Shown here one piece after another: positions 23,770 through 35,260 of a stretch of DNA of 64,000 nucleotides. The notes under the pieces are model-generated. The model was not told the DNA's origin. It worked only from the letters and a program-made list of their open reading frames with translations, and did not search any database. Made by a program: the position numbers and the translations under genes. The DNA lies in assembly GCA_035235625.1 (NCBI GenBank), contig CP141147.1, positions 10,653,001 through 10,717,000 of the forward strand, given 5' to 3'. This DNA comes from Saururus chinensis (taxonomy: Eukaryota > Streptophyta > Magnoliopsida > Piperales > Saururaceae). Each line of letters begins with the position of its first letter. The first letter of the stretch is position 1.

Positions 23770-24030
23770 GTTGTCTGTGTGCTGTGTAGAGCACCAGACG
23801 TCTTTTGCTCTGTTGAGAGCGACGTATGTTTCCGATTTGGTCTGCGTGCTGTATAAGCCCAGACATTTGATGCTTTGTTGAGAGCAATGTACGTTTCCGA
23901 CTTTGTCTGTGTGCTGTATGAAGCCCAGACGTCTGATGCTCTGTTGAGAGCGATATATACTTTCGATTTGGTCTGTGTGCTGTAAAAGCCCAGACGTTTG
24001 ATGCTCTGTTGAGAGCGTTGTATGTTTTCT
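23770..24030 (+). repeat. Tandem repeat of about 62-66 bp, four copies
   Basis: Four successive units run GTCTGTGTGCTGTAxxAGCCC, AGACGTTTGATGCTCTGTTG, AGAGCG and TATGTTTCCGAT. Copies with the same wording recur in the related elements (37760-37880 and 45785-45850), so the repeat belongs to the LTR family. Confidence 0.75.
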
Positions 24031-24524
24031 TCCCAAGAGTGGCAATGGCACTATAAGACCCATTATGGTGGGCAATTCTATGGCACTATAAGACCCATTA
24101 TGGTGGGCAACTGTATGACCCCTTATGTGTGGGTGTTTATGTTTGCGCGCTTAGGTAAGTAGTATCATGGACCTACTCTTACCTGTTTGATCCCGTGCCC
24201 CATGAGCACTGGTGTGCCTTACCTTCGGAAAAGTCCATGGCGTCTAGTCACTCCCCGGAGGTTAAGGTGATGCCCCTGTGGTATTCTTTTCCATCTCGAC
24301 GCTAGGGCTGATTAGTTGTAATGAGCTTCAGCGGTCGATAGTATGCGTACGTCTATACGATTATGTGTATGAGAACGACTGTAAGTGTATGAGTATGAGT
24401 ACGACGGTAAGCGTATGTGTATGAGAAGGACTGTAAGTGTATGAGTATGAGTACGATTGTAAGAGTAAGACTGTAAGCGTATGAATCCGAGCAAGACTGT
24501 TAGTGTAAGTTTCAGAGTAAGACT

Positions 24525-24750
24525 GTAAGTGTAAGTTGTGCGAGTAAGGTCGCACGAGTAAGTGTAAGATGTGCGAGTAAGGTCGCACGAGTAAGTGTAA
24601 GATGTGCGAGTAAGGTCGCACGAGTAAGTGTAAGATGTGCGAGTAAGGTTGCACGAGTAAGTGTAAGTTGTGCGAGTAAGGTCGCACGAGTAAGTGTAAG
24701 ATGTACGAGTAAGGTCGTATGAGTGAGCATATGATTGTACGAGTAAGGTT
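24525..24750 (+). repeat. 33-bp minisatellite inside element 1
   Basis: About six copies of a 33-bp unit (GTGCGAGTAAGGTCGCACGA then GTAAGTGTAAGAT). Because 33 is a multiple of three, all minus-strand frames stay open and give spurious proteins with an 11-residue repeat. Each unit contains GTGCGA-GTAAGG-TCGCAC, a perfect 6-bp inverted repeat. Confidence 0.8.
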
Positions 24751-25041
24751 GTACAAGTATGTATATGTTGTATGAGTATGCGTATGATGGTATGAGTAAG
24801 TTTGTAAGACCCTGGATAAGGGTGTTTGTGTAAGTTTTGTTTGATGGTGCTTTTAGTATGTTTTTGGCACGATGGTGCATTTGGTATGACTTTGGCACGA
24901 TGGTGCATTTGGTATGTTTGTATGTGCATGAGCATGATATTGATATGCCTATCTGCTTCATGTTTGAGTTGCATGAACGCATGTATTTATGAACTTATTG
25001 AGTTCACCGTTTGGGATTTCCCCTACTGGGTATTTTCCTAC

Positions 25042-25059
25042 TGAGTATGAAAATACTCA
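25042..25059 (+). promoter_or_regulatory. Conserved LTR hairpin (element 1)
   Basis: TGAGTAT-GAAA-ATACTCA, a perfect 7-bp stem with a four-base loop, preceded by CCCCTACTGGGTATTTTCCT and followed by CCCTACTATTTTTAGCCCC. The same hairpin stands at 38806-38823 and 46614-46631. It may act in RNA 3'-end formation or transcription; this is inference. Confidence 0.55.
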
Positions 25060-25575
25060 CCCTACTATTTTTAGCCCCATGGTTTGGGAGGCTTTTGCAG
25101 GTTGTGTTGGAGAGTTCCTGGTGATGGACGCTCATTTCAGCGGTGGATTGATTCCCGTTGACTCAGGTATATGCTTGACTCACTGCGAGTTTATTTGTGC
25201 CACGATCCGATGTATTGGGTGAGACGAGACGTTAAGATGTTTATATTCTGGACTTTCATTTGGATTAGTCTGTGGACTGTTATGGGACTTGCACTCAGGG
25301 ATGCCTGGGAGTGATTTGTATTTAAAAGTCTATGATCATAGCAATTTAGTCGTACGTGTGTTTTCGAGTAGCGCCTGATGATATTTGCTTTGGCCGTACG
25401 ATGTTTGACCGTGTGATGAAAATATTTGGATGGAAAGTGGATGTTTAGTGTTTTAAATTATAAACTGTTTTATCAGGTTTTGATTTTGTCATTTTTCCTC
25501 CGATTTACAGACATTATATTGCAAAAAATTTTCGTGAATTTTGAGGAAAATGTGTGAAAAACCCCGGGCGTTACA

Positions 25576-28553
25576 CTATCATACTAAGGTCATTCCCCAT
25601 CAAAAGTATGTCGTCTACATACAGTGACAACATCATATACCTAGCTCCATCCCGGAATGTATAAACATAGTGATTATGTTCATTCACTATGAACCCATTC
25701 TCACTAATCACCTTGTGAAAAGTGAAGTACCATTATCTCGAAAATTGTTTAAGGCCATACAATGATTTTATGAGCTTGCACACCTTGTGTTCCTCTCCAA
25801 GAACTATGAAACCCTCATGTTTTTTCATGTAAATCTCCTCCTCTAAATCTTCATTTAGGAAGGCAGTCTTTACATCCATATGGTGTAACTCTAAATCATA
25901 GTAAGCAGCGCATGCCAAGAGACATCTGATTTAGTCAAATCTTGACATAGGAAAGTATGTCTCTTTGAAGTCCATCCCATACACTTAGTTGTTCCCTTTG
26001 GACACTAATCTCGCTTTGTACTTATCTATTAACCCATCTGCCTTAAGGTTCTTTTTGAAGATCCATTTACACCCAATGGGCTTCCGCCCTTCAGGTGGAT
26101 CCACTATCTCCCAGACCTTGTTCTTTAGGATAGAGTTCATATCTTCTGGAATAGCAATCTGTCATTCTTGAGTGTCTGGAAGACCCAAAGCTTGCTCAAG
26201 GGTAATCGGGTCATCTACAATGGGTTCATCTAACTTGATGTTGTCTTCCCCTAGCATTGAATAGAAGTCCCTCAACTGTGTTGAAGGTCTTCTTTCCCTC
26301 AATGCCCTAGGTTCCGGTTCGGTTTGGTTTTGATCTAATCCAATTACTTCCTCTAGAGAAGTGCTATAACCAACCTCTTTAACCACCTCAAACAAATCGA
26401 CTCTTTTGTTAGGTAATCTAGGGTTTAATTTTTCCTCTAAGAAATAAGCGTCTCTAGACTCAACTACCCCCACTGTATCATCCGTTTGGTGAACCATGAA
26501 TCGGTACCCCTTAGAGTGGTCACAATAACCAATAAAGTTGCACTTTAAGGTCTTAGGGTCTAGCTTTGACCTATGCTGGTTAGACACCTTTACATGTTCC
26601 ATGGACCCCCACACTCTAAGATGCCCTAAGTTCGGACATCGACCCATCCATAACTCATAAGGTATTCGTTGGATTACCTCTATGGGTACACTATTTAAGA
26701 TGTACACAGCGGTGTCTAAAGCCTCACCCTAGAAGTTTGTTCCTAACTTAGAGTGATTTAACATGGACCTTACCATGTCCATAAGCGTCCTATTATGCCT
26801 TTTTGCAACTCCATTTTGTTGTAAAGTGTACGGTAGGGTATATTGATGAACTATTCCTTGATCAATACAGTAGTCCTTAAACATGTTAGAGGTGTACTGG
26901 TCACCCTTGTCAATCCTCAAGATTTTTACTTTCCTGCCTAATTGAGTCTCTCTACCTTAGCTTTAAATTCCTTAAATTTATCTAAGGCTTCAGACTTCCT
27001 GTTTATTAGATACATGTACCTGTATCTTGAATAGTCATCTATAAACATGATGAAGTAAGTCATCCCTCTATGGGTCTGAACATTTAGGGGCCCATAGATA
27101 TCAGAATGAACAACCCCTAACAATTCATTTGCCCTTGTCCATTTTGGAAGGATTGCCTGCTCATCTTTCCCGATAAGTAATCCTCACACATACATAAGTC
27201 TTTAGATATTTTGGGTAACAACCCAATGTTCAACATCTTATGTAGTTTATCTACATTCATGTGACACAAATGCATATGCCACAGCAGGGCATCATCCATA
27301 GACAATAAATATACTCAAAAGCACTTATTTTATTAGATTCTGGAGAGTTCATTACATCTAAACAATATAAATCATCTACTAAAGAAGTAGTAAAGAGTAT
27401 AGTCTCACCCTTGCCCACAGTGGCCTTGCTCCCCTTGAACCTAACTTCAAACCCTTTCTTGGTCAAAAAGGGGATTGAAGTCAGGTTCCTCCTGATAAAG
27501 GAAGCAAAGAGCACATCAGTGAGCACTAAAGTAAACCCATCCTTCATAGGAATCCTATAGTTCCCCATAGCCTTCACCTCACAGTATGTGTTGTTGCCCA
27601 TGAAGACTTTGTTCTAGTCTTGCATGAGGTTAATCAACTCACCCCTGGTTCCCCTGGAATGAGAAACATGAACTAGATGTTAGCAATCATCACCTCTGAG
27701 ACAATACACATGATCTCCTTGTTCTTGCCCTTGTTTTTGTTGCTTGATTGGTCATCTTTCTTGGGACAATTAGCCTGGAAGTCGCCCACTTGACCACGCC
27801 TAAAGTATGCACCTTGGGGTTTTGTTATTCCCCTTGCCAGCGCCCTTGTTCTGAAGCTTCTTCCCCTTTTTATTGAAAGCTCACTTGTTAGAGGGACCAA
27901 GCCCCTGTCCACCCTTCTTGCCTCTACCAGAGTTCTGTGCCAGGTTGGTAGTAGCATTACCACCAAAGGCATTCACATGGTTCCTCCTTTCCTACTCAAG
28001 CCTAAGTTTGATAATTAGAGCCTCCATTGTGATCTTTGGGTCACTCATGTTGAGGTAGACCACCACACTCTCCCAAGACTTAGGGAGTTTGTTCAACATT
28101 GTAGACACTTAGACTCCCTCAAAGATGGGATCATCCAGTGACTCCAGGTCATCAGCAATGATGGACATGACACTCAGGTGCTCATTCACATCATCTCCCT
28201 CCCTCATCATGAAGTTCTAGTACGTAGAGTGTAGCATCCTCTCATGAGCTAACAGAGACAACTTCCAACATCACTCTGGTAGTCTTGTACATCTCAAAGA
28301 GCTTTTCCATCTTAGGTTCCATGAAAGTCAGAATGGTGGATCTAACCTTGTTGCCATCACCCCTCAACTTTTCATAAGCTTTCTTTTGAGCAGCTGAAGA
28401 ACCCTCTGGCAGTGTCTCCATAATCTGCTCTATGACATGAGCAAGATTAGAAAGAGTTACGATATGGTGTATCATTCTCTTCCACACTAGATAGTTGTCA
28501 GCATTCATCTTTTCAGTCTTTCCTAATTCAGATGTGACCATCTTGGAAGCCAT
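25576..28553 (-). pseudogene. Copia gag, integrase and N-terminal reverse transcriptase, decayed
   Basis: Read 5' to 3' on the minus strand. Gag (28553 down to about 27670) has NADNYLVWKRMIHHI and a basic, zinc-knuckle-like end (GDFQANCPKKD). A gag-pre-integrase zinc region follows (27305-27117: LWHMHLCHMNVDKL ... CMCED). The integrase core has HSDIYGP and FIDDYSRYRYMY. In NGVAKRHNRTLMDM lysine stands where the catalytic glutamate of NGVAE is expected. RT shows HHMDVKTAFLNEDLEEEIYM and the active site LYVDDILLMGNDLSMI near 25590-25640. Multiple stops and frameshifts show a dead polyprotein. Confidence 0.88.
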
Positions 28554-29375
28554 TGTACAACTACAAAGGAAAATGCAGAGAATATGAAATTAATACTATA
28601 GAAGGCCAACAACTTCTTCAGGAATAATTGTTTAAACTCTCTCAATCTAATAATAGGACAAAGAAACAAGAGTGTAAATTATGTTTAGTTACTTAATTTA
28701 AATGCACCATAATTAGGGTTTTGGGCACTTTCCAGTGTAAACCCTAACTACCCCTTAGCCCCCTTAAGAAAGTTGCCCTAATTTTTTTTCTGTCCAGAAA
28801 ATTTTTGGTACGAAATTACCAAAATAGCCCGAGGGCTATTTTAGTCTTTTCACCCTTAAAAGACACCAAAAGTCTACACCTAGCAACTTTTTAATCAGTA
28901 TTCAGCACAATGAAAAACAATTCAGGAAAGAATAAAAATTGCACACACACGGCCCATGTGAATTAACCAAAATGCCCCTAGGTCTAAAACGGTCAATTCA
29001 CGCACCTTTTAAACCACAAAATTAAATAAATCTATTCAAGATAAATTAATTTACTCTTGCTAATCCGCAAGTGGGTGTGTGGGAAGAACATGATCAGAGA
29101 ATTAAATTGGCCAAAATAACACAAGGCCGAAATCACCATTATGCCCCTATATGCTTCCAATCACAGAAACCACAATTAAACTCAATCACCCAATTTCTAG
29201 CATGCAAATCATTCATATCAGTTCAATATGCATTCAATTTCAACTTTATATAAAAAACCCTATGGATGGTGAAAATGGATTAATCAATTTTTTATTTCCC
29301 CTTTTCTACAAAACCCTAGATTGGGTAAATCAAAATGAATTTCAATCAAATCAGTGACCAACGACCCCAACCTCA
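28554..29375 (-). other. Copia leader between primer site and gag
   Basis: AT-rich non-coding sequence. On the minus strand it runs from the primer site to the gag start codon near 28553, the usual place of the packaging and translation leader. No ORF of interest was seen. Confidence 0.6.
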
Positions 29376-29386
29376 CTCTGATACCA
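29376..29386 (-). other. Primer binding site for initiator tRNA-Met (copia)
   Basis: The minus strand reads TGGTATCAGAG, the classic complement of the 3' end of plant initiator tRNA-Met, one base after the CA end of the 5' LTR (29388). Confidence 0.85.
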
Positions 29387-29714
29387 CTGCAGAGAGGACG
29401 GACAAGCAGAAGCATGGTGGTTAGGGGGTGGCACACCAACCAAATCCAAACATTAAGATTAATCTACACAAACATGCAAATTAACTCTAATCAATTAGCA
29501 ATATATATCATCCAATGCTTAGCAAGTATAAAGGATATCAAATTGGAAGCCAAAACGTACTGACCATAGGCTGTCCAGCCCTTGGCATGCCCTTGAATCC
29601 TTCCATTTGCTCTTCACATACACAAGATAGCAAGGGGAATAGGAGATTACCTCTTATATGTGTTGAACCCTCAAAGCCTTTACTCTTGGATGCAAAACTC
29701 AACAAGATGGCGTC

Positions 29715-30045
29715 TGTTGTGCCCGGTTTAGGCACAATTGGTACCTCTCACGAAGCACGTTAAGAAAGATAGAAGAGAGTAGGAAAGAAGAGGGAAATAA
29801 CTGATTTCTATTGCATATCCAAAAACATAGAAGGAAGAAGATGACCCTTATAGGGAGCCGCGCCTCTCTCCTTGGGGTTCGTGCCAGCTACTAGGCCCGA
29901 CTAATGAGCAGCGACACTAGCTGGTCCATTACACAATACTACCATAATGTCCACGTTATTGCTAATTATTATAGAAGCATAAATAAAATAAAGTAGCCTA
30001 ATGCGAACAAAAGCGGAAAGAGAGCCTGGGTGAACGTGCACAACA
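29715..30045 (-). repeat. Gypsy 3' LTR (331 bp)
   Basis: This aligns with the split 5' LTR over its whole length; for example TTGCATATCCAAAAACATAG and CCATAATGTCCACGTTA occur in both. The purine-rich minus-strand stretch GTGTGGTGGAG directly upstream of its TG start is a suitable polypurine tract. Confidence 0.88.
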
Positions 30046-30076
30046 CTCCACCACACTTCCGCTATTTGCCTTGACC

Positions 30077-31400
30077 TCAAAGCAACCATGCTAGGTAGCG
30101 AGCCATAAACCTATCCTCTGACATCCAAGTGGCATCCTCAAGTGGCTGGCCATGCCACGAAACAAGCACCTCTGTAATAATGCGGCCGAAATGGCAGACC
30201 CGACACTTATCAAGCACCAAGGCGGGTGTGGGTTCAACACTTGGGGCTCCCATCAATGGGAGAAGCGGTGCAATGGTAGCCAGGGTGGTGTCACCCACAC
30301 AACGACGGAGTTGGGAGACATGGAAGACTAGGTGGACCAATGAGCCTCGCGGTAGGGTGAGACTATAAGCCACTAGACCAATACGCTCCACAACAGCGTA
30401 TGGCCCATGGTAACTGGGGCAAGCTTGGAATGTTCCATCTGGAATAAGGTGGTTTGACGCTGAGGAAGGACTGAGATGTAGATGAAGTTGCCCACTTTAA
30501 ACTCCCGATCAACATGCTTTCTATCATATACCTATTTCATGCAGTTCTGAGCTGAGGTGAGGTTCAACTTAAGCTAACAGAGGACCTCGTCCCGTGTCCG
30601 AAGCATGTAATCCACCTCAGTGATAGAAGAGCGGTGAGGAATATATGACAATGTTGTCGAGGGCGGACATCCATACAATACCTCAAAAGGAGTGAACCCT
30701 GTGCTTGTGTGAAAGACTGTGTTATACGACCATTTTGCCCATGGAAGAAGCTAGAGCCACCGGTGGGGCTGAGTCATGGCGAAACACCTGAGATACTGTT
30801 CCAAACAGCGGTTCACCACCTCGGTCTTGCCGTCCATCTGTAAATGGTAGGTTGTGCTCATGTGAAGAGTAGTGCCTTGCAGTGCAAAAAACTCCAGCCA
30901 AAACTGAGAGATGAATAGTGTGAGGAATGCCATGGAGCTTAGAAACCCCCCGAATATAAAGTTAGCCATAGTTTTGGCAGTGAAGGGGTGTCCAAGAGCG
31001 CAAAAGTGTGCGTACTTAGACAACTGATCAACCACCACAAGAATCACAGACTTGCCTTGCACCAAGGGCAAAGCCTCCATGAAATCCATCAAAATATCCT
31101 CCCAAACCTTGTCGGGAATGAGTAATGGCTAAAGTAATCTGGCAAGGGATGTCATGGCGGCTTTGGCTCGTTGGCATACATCATAGGTGGCGACATAATC
31201 CTAAACAACCCATCAAAAACCCTGCCATAGGAAGTTCTGGTTGTCCCTCTTATAAGTGCGGAATGCCCCTTCGTGGCCGGCCAGTGGTGTGTCATGGAAG
31301 TGGGAGAGAATATGCCGGTGTAGGTCCTCAACATCAGGTACCTAGAGATGGTCTTTCCAGAAGAGAAGGTTATCATGCCATTCAAAGAAAGGGCAGCCAG
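30077..31400 (-). pseudogene. Gypsy integrase with chromodomain-like C-terminus, decayed
   Basis: Minus strand. A zinc-binding N-terminal region (about 31400-31150) is degraded. The core starts MDFMEALP with the first catalytic Asp and has VVVDQLSKYAHF with further conserved residues (31092-30751). The C-terminal part ends LVSWHGQPLEDATWM (about 30150), the pattern of an integrase-linked chromodomain, which in chromoviruses guides insertion to marked chromatin. Frames change between these pieces. Confidence 0.8.
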
Positions 31401-31431
31401 TAGGGTCTTTCTGGAGGCATGTTATCAGTGA

Positions 31432-32110
31432 CTATGTTGAAGGATCATCCCTGTAGGCTAGCTGTAACTCAGCAATGAAGGGGCATGAAGGAGTATATAA
31501 AGCCAAGCAGGAGCCAAAGGTATGGCTGCGAGAGAGGGCATCGGCCACAGTGTTGTCTACTCCTTTCTTGTACACCACCTCGTAGTCGTATCCCAACGGT
31601 TTACTAACCCACCAAAGTTGTGCTGGTGTGAAAACCAGCTGCTCGAGGAAGTACTTCAAGGGCTGATGATTAGTGCAGATAGTGAAGTGGAGGCCGAGCA
31701 AGTAAGGTCTCCATTTATCGACGACAAGGACTATGACCAGCATCTCCTTCTCATATACAGACAGTGATAAGGAACAACCTGCCAAGGCCTTGCTAAAGAA
31801 GGCAATAGGATGCTCGTCCTGTAGGAGCACAACACCCAGGTCGGCCTCTCTGAAGCATCTATTTCAACCATGAAAGAGCGGATGAAATCTGGTAGAATGA
31901 GGATGGGGGCAGAGGCCATGGATTGCTTCAGCATATCAAAAGCCGCTTGGGCAGCCTATGTCCAAGTGAATCTGCCCTTCTTCAAGAGCTCAAACCTCTA
32001 AGTGCGCGGACACAGGTGGGTGTCAACCAAGAGAGCATGGTAGACACCTTAGAAGGGTCGGTGGCGACCCCGTCCCGAGAGATAATGTGGCCAAGATAGT
32101 CGACCTGTGG
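31432..32110 (-). pseudogene. Gypsy RNase H and end of reverse transcriptase, decayed
   Basis: RNase H motifs are IAFFSKAL, YEKEMLVIVLVVDKW, FTICTNHQPLKYFL and NTVADALSRS. Upstream, near 32110-31935, the RT continues as QVDYLGHIIS. That joins directly to KCSFGSP at 40212 when the insertion 32111-40211 and one TGTGG are removed, restoring a family motif. Confidence 0.85.
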
Positions 32111-34559
32111 TGTAAGGACTATCATTTCTAAACCGGTTTTCGTTTTATTTTAACTATTGGTTATTACGTGGTTAACACATTTTCTTATTAATTCGGTGGT
32201 TTCAAAAATAAATGGTGTTTCATATGGTTTTAACCAAAATCAACTTTACAATTCTTGGTTTTAAGTGATTTTGGGTTAAATTTGAATTTTTGGGATTTTT
32301 CTAATTTTTCATTAATTTTTCGAAGTTTAATTAGTGCTCAAATAGTCAAAATACCCATTTTTAGCCCATTTTTCTATTCATACCCTACTAATTACCTTGT
32401 ACACCCCAAACCCTACTATAAATAGAAAGACCTAAGTCATTGCTATTTTGGGAATAGGTTGGGAGAGGGAGGATAGCCCTAATTCCCCAATTAGGCCCAT
32501 ATTAAAAGGAGTTTAAGGTATGTTTCCTTTAATTAAGCCTAAAAACCTAAATTTTCTCCTAATCCGTTCTAGATCCATCATTTCTCCTTTGTTTTGATTC
32601 ATTTTTAAACATCAAAACTACTGATTTGCATATTTACTTCAAACCCTACACCTAAAAATTCATTTTTTATGTTTAACAAGCCCTAGATCTAAGTTTTTCA
32701 TTAAGGTTTTCTATGTTAAATCGATTTTAATGGAGTTTAATTTAAACTCTATGTCTTTGGAAGGTTTTCAAGAAGGGTGACCGTCAAATCCAATCCTAAT
32801 CAAGTGATAAGGTAATGGACCTTTGAAATTTCAGTCTTCCTATGGTAAAAATCTCGATTTTGTGGTTTATTTGGAGTGGATTTACTTGATTTAGTGCTTT
32901 AATGACGAGATTAGTAAATGGTAATCTTTTATCCCGATTTCTTATGGTTTTATTTTGTTATGATGTAGATTAGCTTTCTGGAAGGTATGGTGGAATTTTA
33001 ATGGCATTTGGGTTGTTAGATGGAGATTTTAAGTTTCATCAATGGAGTTTCGGTTTAAAAATTTGAAATGAAGAAGATGGTCGATTCTGCCTTGTTGGCG
33101 TTCGGCAATATTGTAATATCGACATTTTCTCTATTCAGCCGATCAAACAGTCCTACTAGGCGTTCGAATGACTACACAACAAAATTTTTTTATTGTTTGC
33201 ATGATGTTTATTTCGATGTCTCTACTCTGATATATCATTTTTATACGTATGTGGAGTGTTTTGAGCCAGGGTAAGCTACTGGAAGGGTATACCATTGATG
33301 TTTAGAAGTTGTGGTATATATTTAGAGTTATGTGAAATGGCTTGTAGTTGGATATCATTGTTGGAATCGCTATCTTGAAGTTATGAGTGATTGATTCTCT
33401 ATGGTTAAACATATTTTCAGTAGAACTACAACATACTAATGGACTGATATGTCATGATAGGATGTGGTTAAATGATGTGTGAATGTTAGTGTTATGTTTT
33501 GATTCAAGTATGAAGTGAATGATCTTATATATGTTTAGCTTGTGGTTAGGCTTTGATTTGAGTTATTATTTTAAACGTTCTTCTCGTATGATTTCCGCTG
33601 GAATTCATGATTAGATGTTAATGCACATGTGTAGTGTGATGGTGAGTCAATTACAAATATGTTGATATACATTGAGTGAAGTGCTTCTACTATGTACACA
33701 CACATGTGGGGTTTAATGATGATGATGAGGCTTGATATTATGATTATGAATGATGCATGAGGGGCTGATGAGAGCACTTATCATGAATTAGGATTCATGT
33801 ATGCCTTGCCCACGTATGTACCATATTGCATGCATCATAAAAATGGATTTCCAATTGAGGCTTTATCGAGATTAATTAAATTTAATCGATTGGATACAAC
33901 GTGGTGAAATTGTGTGCCGAATTAATCGGTCGTGGCTTAATCGAAACTTGATTGGTCTGAAAGGACATGTTTTGATTTGAGTTCCTTTGTGGAACTTGTG
34001 CACTCCCCGGGTTGAGTCTAGTTAAATGGAATTATGTGGGGACGAGTTATTTACTTGTCTTGCAAATTGAGATTATTATGATTGTCTTCTGGACCCTGAG
34101 AATCCAGTATGGTATGCTCTGTGCACCGGCTACCATGTATTTTAGGGTTTCCTATGTGGAAACTCGGGCTCTTCTCCATCGCAGGAGATGTCCCAGGGCA
34201 AACTCCCCTGCTCTAGATAATCTATGTGAGAATGGGACATCCTAGGCCAGGATCGTCCAGGGTGAGCAGCTTTAGGGGCCGACAAACCCGATCTTTTTAT
34301 ATTCTTGTGTAGAATTTGGACCATGACTGTAATGTCCCGGAATTTTCTACGATTTTCTGTGATTTTTTTGCTATTTTTCGGCAGAAAAATATGATGCTTT
34401 GGTGTATGTGACTTCGGTATTCATACCCGTAGAGCCGGGTCTCGGGTTAGTCGTGGGCCACGTGCCTTGACGCGCGCGTTCCGATGCAAAAATTTGAGAG
34501 AGATTCGGAGTGCAGAAGAGATAAGGATAAGTAAGGAAAAAAAAAAGAAGAGGACTCGG

Positions 34560-35260
34560 GCTCGGTCGAGCCCGATCCAATCTCTTCTGGAAGAGGCGAC
34601 CACCCCTCTCTGCTGTGTGCTCTCCGGCAACCGGCGGCCGCCAGCGGGCCGCCGGGCCACCACCATCAGTTCCGCCCCGACAGTGCGACGCCAAGGGGCC
34701 ACCGCCCTGGCCGCCTACGGCCGCGCCGCCTCCTCCCCCGGTGAGCCCTCTCCCTCTCTATTTTGTGCTGTTCCACCGCCACCACGAGCCGGTAAGGCCT
34801 GGCTGGCCAGCTATGACTCCACCGTGGGCCGGCGACGGCGGGAGGCCACTCCTCCCGGCCCGGTGGGCCTCCGCTCCGCCGCCCCGGCCTCCATTCCGCC
34901 TCTCCCCTGTTCCATCGATCTCTCTGCTCCCTCTCTGTTTGGTACTGTGGCAGCACCGGCGGTGGCCGGTGGGCTCCACCCGGCCTCCGTCCGGCCAACC
35001 ACGGGCCGGCGACGACAAGCCCGGCCACCAGCCAGCTCCGCCGGCCCCCTGAGTTCGTTTTTCCCTTGGTTAGTTTTCTCTCCCTCTCTCACTGTGATTT
35101 GTTTTGAGCCGCCGCCGTGGGCCGCCAAGGGCCGGCCGTCTGGCCATGGCTCCGCCATGGGCCGGCGACGGTGAGAGGCTACCCCTCCCGGCCCCAGAGG
35201 CCTCCGTTCCGCCGCCCCATGCTTTTCCCCCTTTGCCCTGTTTTCACCGGCGAACTGTTT
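34560..35260 (+). repeat. Degenerate GC-rich repeats within element 2
   Basis: Three loosely repeated blocks contain GGGCCGGCGACGG, GAGGCxxCTCCTCCCGGCCC and GGCCTCCGTTCCGCCGCCCC-type words, at about 34630, 34820-34900 and 35160-35220, with TCTCCCTCTCT between them. Elements 1 and 3 have the corresponding GC-rich zone with less obvious repetition. Confidence 0.6.

Larger units (their letters stand above)
20946..25575 (+). mobile_element. Large LTR-like element 1 (4,630 bp), probable solo LTR
   Basis: The termini are TGTAATGTCC and GGGCGTTACA, and the 5-bp target CTATC is duplicated perfectly at 20941-20945 and 25576-25580. No gag, pol, primer site or internal second copy of its ends is visible. 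It is therefore most simply one LTR left after recombination between two LTRs, though a non-coding derivative is possible. Layout: AT-rich start, GC-rich block (about 21280-22640), GATTACGAGGTAGGGG landmark, tandem repeats, hairpin at 25042-25059 and an AT-rich 3' end. Blocks match elements 34328-39300 and 42259-47110. Such long LTRs suggest a Tekay/Del-type Ty3/gypsy source, which is inference. Confidence 0.8.

Noticed and set aside
24312..24982. Long minus-strand open frames with repetitive Ser/Thr/Tyr-rich protein
   Set aside because: They arise from a 33-bp minisatellite and neighbouring GTAAGTGTA-type simple repeats, not from a gene; no domain, and frames overlap in all phases.
20946..25575. 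Interpretation as a complete LTR retrotransposon with two LTRs
   Set aside because: The first several hundred bases do not recur before the right end, no primer site follows a first LTR, and no gag-pol is visible; a solo LTR fits better.
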